A stretch of 25,825 nt of DNA from JADGHX01 sp035760965 (GTDB lineage: Bacteria; Pseudomonadota; Gammaproteobacteria; Steroidobacterales; Steroidobacteraceae), in assembly GCA_035760965.1 (NCBI GenBank), contig DASTRY010000072.1:1-25825 (forward strand), written 5' to 3'. Numbering within the stretch: the first letter of the stretch is position 1; each line of letters starts with the position of its first letter. A program made the translations under genes and the position numbers. Under the pieces are notes generated by a model, which saw only the letters and a list, made by a program, of their open reading frames with translations, was not told the DNA's origin and did not search any database. Shown here piece by piece: positions 19,377 through 25,825 of this stretch.

Positions 19377-20326
19377 GGGCGCTGTTGCCGGACACGGTGT
19401 TCGGCCGGCTGCTGCTGATTGTCCTCGCAAGCGTGGTCGTGCCCGACGCGATCGCGCTTTTCCTTGCGCCTGCGCAGCATCGCGCCTCGCTGCTGGGCGC
19501 GCTCTTCTTGCTGCTGCCGCCGCTGGCAATCGGCGTGTACTTCGCTGCGCGTAGCATCACGCGGCCGCTGGCACAGCTCACGCGCGAAGCCGAGGCGCTC
19601 GGCCACGGCACCGAGGGCGAAGCCACCGAGGCGACGGGTCCGCGCGAGCTGCGTGCGCTCTCCAATGCATTCGAGACGGCGCAGACGCGAGTGCGCACCT
19701 ACGTGTCGCATCGCTCGCGGGCGCTCGCGGCTGTGTCGCACGACTTGAAAGCCCCTCTCACGCGGATGCAGTTACGTGTCGAGACGCTCACGGACGATGT
19801 GGCGCGCGAGAAGCTCGAGCGCGATATCGAAGAGCTCTCGTCGATGGTGCGCTCGGCCATCGCGATGCTGCGGGACCTCGAAGCGGCGGAGTCCGTCGAG
19901 TCCATCGATGTGAACGCGCTGCTCGCGCGCTTGCAGTCCGAGTATGCGGAGATGGGGCGCTCGGTCGCCGTGACCGGGCGTGCGCGCCGGCCCTATCTCG
20001 GCCGCATGCAGCTCCTGCGCCGGTGCCTCACGAACCTGATCGACAACGCGGTCAAGTTCGGAGAGTCGGCGAGCGTGACGCTCGAAGACGGGCACGCGCT
20101 GCGAGTCAAGGTGGCCGATCGCGGCCCGGGTATCGCGCCAGACGAGATCGAGAAGGTCTTTCAGCCGTTCTATCGCGCGCACGCCGCATTGGCGCGCGGC
20201 GTCGAAGGCACAGGGTTGGGACTCAGCATCGCGCGCGATATCGTGCTCGGTCACGGCGGCGAGCTGAGGCTGCGAAATCGTGACGTGCGTGGGCTCGAGG
20301 CCGAAGTCGTTTTGCCGCGCAGCTAG
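19373..20326 (+). CDS. short EnvZ-like sensor histidine kinase
   Basis: Partner kinase of the preceding regulator, 317 aa. Two membrane segments (about 11-31 and 40-57) are joined by only about 8 periplasmic residues, then a HAMP-like linker (ARSITRPLAQLTREAEAL). The H box is SHDLKAPLTRMQ with phospho-acceptor H123, the N box NLIDNAVKFG, G1 ADRGPGIAPDE, F box FQPFYR and G2 GTGLGLSIARD; all catalytic elements are present. The near absence of a periplasmic domain points to an intramembrane-sensing kinase or one using an accessory protein. GGAGG at 19364-19368 lies 4 nt before ATG 19373, inside the regulator gene. Its TAG stop and that of the convergent obgE share the palindrome CTAG at 20323-20326. 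Confidence 0.93.
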   Translation: MRALLPDTVFGRLLLIVLASVVVPDAIALFLAPAQHRASLLGALFLLLPPLAIGVYFAARSITRPLAQLTREAEALGHGTEGEATEATGPRELRALSNAFETAQTRVRTYVSHRSRALAAVSHDLKAPLTRMQLRVETLTDDVAREKLERDIEELSSMVRSAIAMLRDLEAAESVESIDVNALLARLQSEYAEMGRSVAVTGRARRPYLGRMQLLRRCLTNLIDNAVKFGESASVTLEDGHALRVKVADRGPGIAPDEIEKVFQPFYRAHAALARGVEGTGLGLSIARDIVLGHGGELRLRNRDVRGLEAEVVLPRS

Positions 20327-21372
20327 CCTGCCTCGGCGGTCGCCGCGGCTTTCTGTCGCGCGTCGATCTCCTCGAGCTCGCTCATCACGGCCTGTACGAG
20401 CTCTTTCGTGCCCTTGCCCGTCGCGCCCGAGATGCGGAAGGTGCGACCCTTCCAGCGCAGGCGGCGCACGATGTCGGCGCAGCGCTTCTCCGCCTCGTCC
20501 TCGGGCAGCAGATCGATCTTGTTGAGCACCAGCCAGCGCGGCTTCTCCGCGAGCTCTTTGCTGAATTTCTTGAGCTCCGCGACGATCGCGCGCGCATCCT
20601 TGACCGGATCCGCTTCCGGATCGGGCGGCGCGATATCCACGAGATGCAGCAGCACGCGCGTGCGCTGCAGGTGCTTGAGGAAGCGAATGCCGAGGCCCGC
20701 CCCTTCCGCAGCGCCTTCGATCAGACCGGGGATGTCCGCCATGACGAAGCTGCGATGCTCGCCGACCGACACGACTCCGAGATTCGGGTGCAGCGTGGTG
20801 AAGGGGTAGTCCGCGATCTTGGGCCGCGCTGCCGACACCGCGCTGATGAGCGTCGATTTGCCCGCGTTGGGCAGCCCGAGCAGCCCGACATCCGCGATCA
20901 CTTTGAGCTCGAGCGACAGGGTGCGTCGCTCGCCGGGCAGCCCCGGCCCGAACTGGCGCGGTGCCCGATTCGTGCTCGACTTGAAGCGCGTATTGCCCCA
21001 GCCGCCCTTGCCGCCGCGGGCGACGAGCAGCGTCTCGCCCTCGCGAAGCAGGTCGCCCAATTGCTCGCCCGTCTCCGCATCGGTGACGACGGTGCCGACG
21101 GGAACTGGGATGTACAGATCTTCGCCACTGCGGCCGGCGCACTCGTTCCCCGACCCGGCTTCGCCGGACTGCGCCTTGTAGGTGCGCAGGACACGGAAAT
21201 CCGCGAGCGTGTTGATGCCGCCGACCGCGCGCAGATAGACGCTGCCGCCATCGCCCCCATCTCCCCCATCCGGCCCGCCGAAGGGGACGAACTTCTCGCG
21301 GCGAAAGCTGGCCGCGCCGCGCCCTCCGTTGCCGGCCTGGACTTTGAGCGATGCTTCGTCGACGAACTTCAT
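20323..21372 (-). CDS. obgE: Obg family GTPase
   Basis: Essential GTPase (ObgE/CgtA) associated with the 50S subunit and ribosome assembly, with links to (p)ppGpp and replication control; cytoplasmic. The 349 residues begin with the glycine-rich Obg fold (MKFVDEASLKVQAGNGGRG ... GGPDGGDGGDGGSVY, 1-~158). The G domain follows: G1 GLPNAGKST (166-174), switch I YPFTTL, G3 DIPGLIEG (213-220), G4 NKID (284-287) and G5 SGATGKG. The C-terminal extension is short and Ala/Glu-rich. It follows rpmA as in many proteobacteria, but a strong terminator lies between them. The ATG has no Shine-Dalgarno (pyrimidine-rich stretch upstream), unusual for this window. It is convergent with the sensor kinase. Confidence 0.98.
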   Translation of the reverse strand: MKFVDEASLKVQAGNGGRGAASFRREKFVPFGGPDGGDGGDGGSVYLRAVGGINTLADFRVLRTYKAQSGEAGSGNECAGRSGEDLYIPVPVGTVVTDAETGEQLGDLLREGETLLVARGGKGGWGNTRFKSSTNRAPRQFGPGLPGERRTLSLELKVIADVGLLGLPNAGKSTLISAVSAARPKIADYPFTTLHPNLGVVSVGEHRSFVMADIPGLIEGAAEGAGLGIRFLKHLQRTRVLLHLVDIAPPDPEADPVKDARAIVAELKKFSKELAEKPRWLVLNKIDLLPEDEAEKRCADIVRRLRWKGRTFRISGATGKGTKELVQAVMSELEEIDARQKAAATAEAG

Positions 21373-21413
21373 GGAAGTGGAGAGCTGGGGCGCCGCGCCG
21401 GCCGGTATAACGC

Positions 21414-21440
21414 AAAAACCCCGGCCGGGGCCGGGGTTTT
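21414..21440. terminator. bidirectional Rho-independent terminator between rpmA and obgE
   Basis: AAAACCCCGGCC (21415-21426) and GGCCGGGGTTTT (21429-21440) form a near-perfect hairpin. It has T-runs on both strands: 4 T on plus, 5 T on minus. It should end rplU-rpmA transcription on the minus strand before obgE, at least partly. Confidence 0.85.
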
Positions 21441-21493
21441 CGCGAACCGTTCGCGCGCCACCGACCGGATCGGCCGGGCGCAGCGCATGCCGT

Positions 21494-21772
21494 TCAGGCT
21501 GCCGTTTCTTCGGCCGCCACCGGCACCACGTTGACGAACATGCGTCCCTCGGTGCCCTTGCGCTTGAACTCGACCTTGCCGTCCACCGTCGCGAAGAGCG
21601 TGTGGTCCGACCCCATCCCGACGTTCACGCCCGGATGCACCTGCGTGCCGCGCTGGCGGACCAGGATGTTGCCGGCCAGCACCGACTCCCCGCCGAAGCG
21701 CTTCACGCCGAGGCGCTTGGAATGGGAATCGCGGCCGTTACGGGTACTGCCGCCTGCCTTTTTGTGTGCCAT
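21494..21772 (-). CDS. rpmA: 50S ribosomal protein L27
   Basis: Ribosomal protein near the peptidyl-transferase centre, 92 aa. The family start MAHKKAGGSTRNGRDSHSKR and the core GNILVRQRGTQVHPGVNVG are present. The N-terminus is the directly functional form, without the cleaved extension seen in Firmicutes. The tail EFKRKGTEGRMFVNVVPVAAEETAA is slightly longer than E. coli L27 (85 aa). GAGGA lies about 9 nt before the ATG. It is 30 nt after rplU in the standard order and ends about 55 nt before the terminator. Confidence 0.98.
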   Translation of the reverse strand: MAHKKAGGSTRNGRDSHSKRLGVKRFGGESVLAGNILVRQRGTQVHPGVNVGMGSDHTLFATVDGKVEFKRKGTEGRMFVNVVPVAAEETAA

Positions 21773-21802
21773 GACTCGTAATCCTCGAAGCGCGCGCGGC
21801 CG

Positions 21803-22117
21803 CTAGCCGGCGCTGATTTCCGTGACCTTCACTTCCGTGAAGGGCTGGCGATGGTTCTTGCGGCGCAGGTAGTGCTTGCGCCGACGGAATTTCACGATGG
21901 CGACCTTCTCGCCCTTGCCGTGGCGGACCACCGTGGCGACGACCTTGCTGCCCTTCAAGAGCGGCGTGCCAAGCTTGACGTCGGCACCCTCGCCCAGGAG
22001 CAGCACCTCGCCGAACTCGACGGTGGCGCCCGGCTCGGCGTCCAGTTTTTCGACGCGCAGCGTGGCGTCTTTCGTGACCCGGTATTGCTTACCACCGGTG
22101 GCGATGACCGCGTACAT
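21803..22117 (-). CDS. rplU: 50S ribosomal protein L21
   Basis: 23S rRNA-binding ribosomal protein, 104 aa, the usual length. MYAVIATGGKQYRV and the C-terminal KFRRRKHYLRRKNHRQPFTEVKV are family hallmarks. It is first gene of the rplU-rpmA unit, driven by the promoter at 22163-22191. The roughly 39-nt leader holds a 6-bp hairpin (22138-22143 with 22147-22152). A role in feedback control is possible but not shown by the sequence. Confidence 0.98.
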   Translation of the reverse strand: MYAVIATGGKQYRVTKDATLRVEKLDAEPGATVEFGEVLLLGEGADVKLGTPLLKGSKVVATVVRHGKGEKVAIVKFRRRKHYLRRKNHRQPFTEVKVTEISAG

Positions 22118-22162
22118 GAGAAAATTCCGGAAGAAACTCGTCGACCCGACGAAAGGTCGCGC

Positions 22163-22191
22163 ATTCTACTGACGAGCCTCCCCAGGGTCAA
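22163..22191 (-). promoter_or_regulatory. sigma70 promoter of rplU-rpmA
   Basis: On the minus strand TTGACC (22191-22186), 17-bp spacer, TAGAAT (22168-22163): five of six matches in each hexamer at optimal spacing. The following GCGCGACC is a GC-rich discriminator like that of rRNA promoters, suggesting growth-rate or stringent control. Start expected near 22156. Confidence 0.8.
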
Positions 22192-22320
22192 ACCAGGGCC
22201 GAACCGGGGTTTCCCATTCCGGGACGCGGACTTAGGCCCTCCGGCGGCCGCCGTTCGCTACCGTTCTCCCCGCCCCGTTCGTCGGCTAGGATGCGGGACC
22301 TCCAGCAGGCCCACCCCGGC

Positions 22321-23289
22321 ATGACCCTCGACCAAATCCGCGCTCTCGTCCGAACCGACCTCGCCAACGTGGACAACGTGATCCGTGCCCGCTTGAAGAG
22401 CACGGTACCCCTGGTCGATCGGGTGGCCGATCACATCATCGCCGGCGGCGGGAAACGCCTGCGCCCCCTGCTCGTGGTGCTCGCCAGCCGCGCTTGCGGC
22501 GGCCAGGGTGAGGCCTATCTCGAGGCGGCGGCGTTCATCGAGTTCATCCACACGGCCACGCTGCTCCACGACGATGTCGTCGACGGCTCCTCCTTGCGCC
22601 GCGGGCGGGCCACGGCGAACGAGGCGTTCGGCAACCAGGCGAGCGTGCTCGTCGGCGATTTCGTCTACTCGCGCGCATTCCAGATGATGGCGGCGCTCAG
22701 CTCGCAGCGGGTGATGGAGATCATGGCGGATGCCACGAACATCATCGCCGAGGGTGAAGTGCTGCAGCTCATGAATGCGCACGATCCCGAGACGACCGAG
22801 CAGCGCTACCTCGAAGTGATCTATCGCAAGACCGCGAGACTCTTCGAAGCCGGTGCAGAAGTCGCCGGCGTCCTCTCGCACGCAACGCCCGACGTGCAGC
22901 GTGCGCTCGCGAAATATGGTCGGCACCTCGGCACGGCGTATCAACTCGTAGACGATGTGCTCGACTACCGCTCGGACCCCGCGCAGCGCGGCAAGAACAT
23001 CGGCGACGATCTCGCGGAAGGCAAACCGACGCTGCCGCTCATCCATGCGCTGAAGCACGGCTCGGATGCGCAGCAGGCCGCCATCCGGCAGGCGATCGAA
23101 CAAGGCGGAATCGAACGGCTCGACACGATCATCGCCGCGATCGATGCGACCGGAGGTCTCGACTACGCGGCGCGACTCGCGCGCGCCGAATCCGACAAGG
23201 CACTCGTCGCGCTCGGCGCGCTGCCCGAAACACCTTATAAGGAAGGGCTCGCGGCGCTCGCGCGTTTCGCAGTGGAGCACACGACTTAA
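22321..23289 (+). CDS. ispB: octaprenyl diphosphate synthase (long-chain polyprenyl synthase)
   Basis: Trans-polyprenyl synthase that builds the ubiquinone side chain from FPP and IPP; cytoplasmic. From ATG 22321 it has 322 aa, matching E. coli IspB (323), with substrate motifs GGGKRLRP, first Asp-rich DDVVD (D84, D85, D88), GDFVYSRAFQMM, and second Asp-rich DDVLD (D211, D212, D215). The family N-terminus (short Met-x-Leu-x-x-Ile) supports ATG 22321; ATG 22291 would add 10 residues. A TAGGAT at 22288-22293 may be its -10, without a clear -35. It is divergent from rplU, a common gammaproteobacterial arrangement. Product chain length (C40 or otherwise) cannot be fixed from sequence. The solenoid lipoprotein gene follows after 32 nt. 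Confidence 0.96.
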   Translation: MTLDQIRALVRTDLANVDNVIRARLKSTVPLVDRVADHIIAGGGKRLRPLLVVLASRACGGQGEAYLEAAAFIEFIHTATLLHDDVVDGSSLRRGRATANEAFGNQASVLVGDFVYSRAFQMMAALSSQRVMEIMADATNIIAEGEVLQLMNAHDPETTEQRYLEVIYRKTARLFEAGAEVAGVLSHATPDVQRALAKYGRHLGTAYQLVDDVLDYRSDPAQRGKNIGDDLAEGKPTLPLIHALKHGSDAQQAAIRQAIEQGGIERLDTIIAAIDATGGLDYAARLARAESDKALVALGALPETPYKEGLAALARFAVEHTT

Positions 23290-23321
23290 GGACAACAACC
23301 ATCCGTACAGGGGAGAACACC

Positions 23322-23975
23322 ATGGCTCGCAATGCGTTCGCCATTCTGGTGGCGGTGCTTGCATTCGGTTTGCTCGGCGGCTGCGGGAGTGGGTCGATCA
23401 ACGGTCCGGTGAGCGTCGCCGCCGGCGAGAAGACGGGCGACGTCGCGACCGTGAACGGGGAAGTGAACGTGGGCGACCGTGCGACCATCGGCGCGGCCAA
23501 GACGGTGAACGGCTCCGTGACGCTCGGCTCGGAAGTGACGGCGCAATCGGTGAGGACGGTGAACGGCCAGGTGCGGATCGGGCACGCAAGTCGCATCAGC
23601 GAGGGCGTCAAGACCGTGAACGGCTCGGTGACGCTGGACACCAATGCGGATGTCGGCGGTGGCATCGCGAACGTCAACGGCGAGATTCGACTCACGGCGG
23701 CCCGCGTCGGCGGCGGCATCCGCACGGTGGGTGCGGACATCGAGGTCGGAGCCGGCTCGCACGTCGACGGCGGGATTTACGTCGAGAAGCCGACGATCGG
23801 CGTGAGCAACGAGACGCACATGCCCCGCGTCGTCATCGGACCGAACGCGATCGTGAATGGCGGCTTGACGTTCGAGCATCCCGTGACGCTGTACATCAGC
23901 GACAGCGCGCAGGTGAACGGACCCATCGAAGGCGCGACGCCGCAGAAGTTCTCGGGCGAGCAGCCGCCGAACTGA
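23322..23975 (+). CDS. repeat lipoprotein, probable beta-solenoid
   Basis: Predicted lipoprotein of unknown function, 217 aa. The signal sequence ends in the lipobox LGGC (C21). The mature part is built from a short repeat centred on VNG with the pattern [TN]VNG[ES/Q][VI]x[LIV]. VNG lies at residues 44, 62, 80, 99 and 118, with a degenerate VGA at 136, so the period is 18-19 residues. Such periodicity, with alternating Val and frequent Gly/Asn turns, fits a beta-helix of about six coils, followed by a less regular C-terminal part. Purine-rich GGGAGA (23311-23316) precedes ATG 23322. Bactofilin-like or DUF4097-like folds are the nearest ideas; I assign none. It may be co-transcribed with ispB, 32 nt upstream. 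Confidence 0.85.
   Translation: MARNAFAILVAVLAFGLLGGCGSGSINGPVSVAAGEKTGDVATVNGEVNVGDRATIGAAKTVNGSVTLGSEVTAQSVRTVNGQVRIGHASRISEGVKTVNGSVTLDTNADVGGGIANVNGEIRLTAARVGGGIRTVGADIEVGAGSHVDGGIYVEKPTIGVSNETHMPRVVIGPNAIVNGGLTFEHPVTLYISDSAQVNGPIEGATPQKFSGEQPPN
23451..23735 (+). repeat. in-gene tandem repeat encoding VNG coils
   Basis: Five imperfect 54-57 bp units, each containing GTGAACGG or a close variant (the fifth GTCAACGG), plus a sixth degenerate unit. They keep the reading frame of the lipoprotein. Confidence 0.75.
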
Positions 23976-23991
23976 GTCGCTGAGTGGAATC

Positions 23992-24020
23992 ATGCGTGCG
24001 CCGGATCGCCGCGCACGCGT
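23992..24020. other. GC-rich stem-loop after the solenoid lipoprotein gene
   Basis: GCGTGCGC (23994-24001) pairs with GCGCACGC (24011-24018) around a 9-nt loop, and two further pairs extend it to 23992/24020. It has no T-run. It may weaken readthrough toward the amidohydrolase or protect an mRNA end. Confidence 0.3.
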
Positions 24021-24090
24021 GCGTCCGCGCGCCCGGCTGCATGCCAAAATGCTCTCCCCCGCGAACCCTGGACTCTGAAAGCGAGCCCTC

Positions 24091-25416
24091 ATGACCTCAG
24101 CCCTCTCGGTCACCTCGACAATTGCCGCCGTGCTGCTCGCCTGCGCCGCGGCCCACGCGCAAACACCGCCGCCGCCGGCCGCGCCCGCCACGCCGATCGC
24201 CGTGAAAGCCGCGCGACTCTTCGATTCGACCACCGGCACGCTCCGCTCGAACGGCGTCGTCGTCGTGCAGGGCGAGAAGATCGTCGCAGCGGGCAGCGGC
24301 ACAGCGATTCCGGCCGGCGCGAAGGTGATCGACCTCGGGGATGCGACGCTGATCGCGGGGTTCATCGACGCGCACACGCACGTGACGTCGCAGTTCAACC
24401 CGAACTACTACCGCGGCGTGTACGACGAGCTGATGAAGTTTCCGTCCGAGAAGACGCTGATCGCCGAGCGGTACGCGCAGCGCACGCTGTTTGCGGGATT
24501 CACGACGGTCCGCAACGTCGGCGCGTCGGACTACGTCGACGTCGGCCTGCGCAATGCGATCAACGACGGCGTGACGGTCGGGCCGCGCATTCTCACCGCC
24601 GTGCACTCGATCGGCTCGACCGGCGGTCACTGCGATCAGAGCCCGTTCCCGCCCGAAAACGTCCCTGCGATCGGGCCGATCCAGGGCGTGTGCAATGGGC
24701 CGGAACAGTGCCGCGAGGCCGTGCGTCAGCAGATGAAGTTCGGCGCGGACGTCATCAAGATCTGTGCGTCGGGCGGGGTGCTGTCCGAGGCCGATCCGGT
24801 GGATGTTCCGCAGCTCACGCCGGATGAGCTGAGCGCGATCATCGGCGAGGCGCATCGCTGGAAGCGCAAGACGGCCGCGCACGCCCACGGCGATCTCGCC
24901 GCGCGCCAGGCGATCGAGGCGGGCATCGACTCCATCGAGCACGGCACCTTCCTCACCGAATCCACGCTGAAGCTGATGAAGCAGAAAGGCGTGTACCTCG
25001 TGCCGACGCGCATGGCGGTGTACTGGGTGAACCAGTCCGCCGACACGTATCCGCCGCAGATCGCGGCGAAAGCGCGCGCCGCGTGGGCCGCGCACGCGGA
25101 CATGTTCAAGACGGCGCTGCGCGTCGGCGTGCCGATTGCGTTCGGGACGGACGCCGGCGTTTTCCCGCACGGCATGAATGCGAGGGAATTCGGCCTCATG
25201 ACGGAGCTCGGCATGACCCCCGCCGCTGCGCTGCTCGCAGGCACGCGCGAAGCGGCCAAGCTGCTCGGCATCGAGGCCGAGGCCGGCACGCTCGAGGCGG
25301 GCAAGTTCGCGGATGTCGTGGCCGTGCCGGGCGATGTCATCGCCGACATCCACGCGACGGAGCACCCGATTTTCGTGATGCGGCACGGGCAGGTGGTCGT
25401 GGGGAAGAAGGAGTGA
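24091..25416 (+). CDS. exported metal-dependent amidohydrolase
   Basis: Amidohydrolase-superfamily enzyme (imidazolonepropionase / Xaa-Pro dipeptidase-like group), 441 aa, with a signal peptide ending near A23 (AAHA|Q), so probably periplasmic. Metal ligands of a binuclear TIM-barrel site are visible: H95-x-H97 (DAHTHV), K223 (DVIKICASGG, carboxylated Lys), H264 (TAAHAHGD), H284 (SIEHGTF) and D354 (GTDAG). A small beta-sandwich is formed by the two ends. Three Cys between about 200 and 240 (GGHCDQ, GVCNGPEQC) could form disulfides. The likely reaction is hydrolysis of an amide, dipeptide or ester; substrate unknown. TGC+CAAAAT at 24042-24050 is a possible extended -10. It is separated from the preceding gene by 115 nt with a stem-loop. 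Confidence 0.92.
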   Translation: MTSALSVTSTIAAVLLACAAAHAQTPPPPAAPATPIAVKAARLFDSTTGTLRSNGVVVVQGEKIVAAGSGTAIPAGAKVIDLGDATLIAGFIDAHTHVTSQFNPNYYRGVYDELMKFPSEKTLIAERYAQRTLFAGFTTVRNVGASDYVDVGLRNAINDGVTVGPRILTAVHSIGSTGGHCDQSPFPPENVPAIGPIQGVCNGPEQCREAVRQQMKFGADVIKICASGGVLSEADPVDVPQLTPDELSAIIGEAHRWKRKTAAHAHGDLAARQAIEAGIDSIEHGTFLTESTLKLMKQKGVYLVPTRMAVYWVNQSADTYPPQIAAKARAAWAAHADMFKTALRVGVPIAFGTDAGVFPHGMNAREFGLMTELGMTPAAALLAGTREAAKLLGIEAEAGTLEAGKFADVVAVPGDVIADIHATEHPIFVMRHGQVVVGKKE

Positions 25417-25491
25417 GGAGTCGTGGGGGACCGCCCCCCGCAACTGCCTGATAGACCGGGCGCCTCGGGCCACCATCCGGCGCCGTCGGGA

Positions 25492-25550
25492 AGCGGAACG
25501 GGCGCCATCGGAAAGCGGAACGGGCGCGCGGCGGCGAGCGGAATGGGCGC
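25492..25550. repeat. three direct repeats, 14-bp core
   Basis: AGCGGAACGGGCGC occurs at 25492-25505 and 25514-25527; AGCGGAATGGGCGC (one change) at 25537-25550. Spacing is 22 and 23 bp. They lie just upstream of the tRNA-Pro promoter in a noncoding gap (25417-25650). Confidence 0.7.
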
Positions 25551-25563
25551 GCTGCCGGAAGAT

Positions 25564-25592
25564 TTGAAGCGCCCGCCCCCCTTCAGTACACT
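25564..25592 (+). promoter_or_regulatory. sigma70 promoter of tRNA-Pro
   Basis: TTGAAG (25564-25569), 17-bp spacer, TACACT (25587-25592), then the GC-rich discriminator GCGCGCCC typical of stable-RNA promoters. Start expected near 25599, leaving a ~52-nt leader to be removed from the tRNA precursor. Confidence 0.65.
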
Positions 25593-25650
25593 GCGCGCCC
25601 TCGCCGCAGACCCGTCGCCCGCCCCTCCGGCCGCGCCGGCTCTCACACCT

Positions 25651-25727
<77 letters not shown>

Positions 25728-25760
25728 TTGATCCTATTTGGTATTTGTCCAGCACGGTAC

Positions 25761-25795
25761 CGCTGGGTGCCAGGAACGCAAGGGCGCTGGGTGCC
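25761..25795. repeat. direct repeat just downstream of tRNA-Pro
   Basis: CGCTGGGTGCC occurs at 25761-25771 and 25785-25795, 24 bp apart. The stretch 25728-25750 right after the tRNA is more AT-rich than the rest of the window. Nothing coding is recognisable before the window ends. Confidence 0.5.
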
Positions 25796-25825
25796 GTTTG
25801 GGTGTCAGTTTGTCAGCCCGACTTG

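Noticed and set aside
25425..25438. GGGGG/CCCCC hairpin after the amidohydrolase as a terminator
   Set aside because: Only five pairs, no T-run; too weak to call.
24097..25476. A 459-codon minus-strand open frame opposite the amidohydrolase
   Set aside because: Shadow of a gene with complete metal-site motifs; the product has no recognisable domain.

Overview
The window is GC-rich (about two thirds G+C by eye), densely coded bacterial chromosome. Two blocks point to a gammaproteobacterium: rpsT divergent from murJ-ribF-ileS-lspA-ispH, and rplU-rpmA-obgE divergent from ispB. The octaprenyl-type prenyl synthase (ubiquinone), Gram-negative outer-membrane genes (BamA, LpxL-like acyltransferase, RND pump) and the high GC fit a lineage near Steroidobacterales/Nevskiales/Xanthomonadales. 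I cannot name the genus from sequence alone.

Layout. (1) 1-5993, plus strand: a small conserved-looking 79-aa protein, then an apparent operon of RND periplasmic adaptor, RND inner-membrane pump (ATGA overlap) and LpxL/HtrB-type acyltransferase. A stem-loop at 6004-6038 closes it. (2) 14030-6088, minus strand: murJ, ribF, ileS, lspA and ispH, then a LytS/YehU-type sensor kinase whose expected phospho-acceptor histidine is glutamine. lspA overlaps both neighbours by ATGA junctions, and the fkpB gene usual between lspA and ispH is missing. (3) 14087-14608, plus strand: rpsT, an ATGA-coupled 51-aa basic ORF with a good Shine-Dalgarno, and a strong terminator. (4) 18466-14584, minus strand: a full-length BamA outside its usual rseP-bamA-skp-lpxD setting, overlapping by 50 nt a DUF4397-like lipoprotein. 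Divergent from it is an OmpR-family response regulator plus a short EnvZ-like kinase (18654-20326). The shared intergenic region carries a PhoP-box-like tandem repeat and a palindrome. (5) 22117-20323, minus strand: rplU-rpmA, a strong bidirectional terminator, then obgE, which ends on the same CTAG as the kinase. (6) 22321-25416, plus strand: ispB, a lipoprotein with an 18-19 residue VNG repeat (probable beta-solenoid), and an exported metal-dependent amidohydrolase. (7) 25417-25825: a short direct-repeat cluster, a promoter and tRNA-Pro(CGG), then a sequence of different character at the window edge.

Most genes serve the envelope: lipid II flipping, isoprenoid and quinone precursors, lipoprotein maturation, lipid A acylation, efflux, outer-membrane protein assembly and lipoproteins. 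Ribosomal and translation genes are interleaved. I found no CRISPR array, transposase, integrase, phage gene or clear new defence system. The most original candidates are the bamA/DUF4397/two-component locus, the 51-aa ORF behind rpsT, the His-to-Gln kinase and the solenoid lipoprotein.
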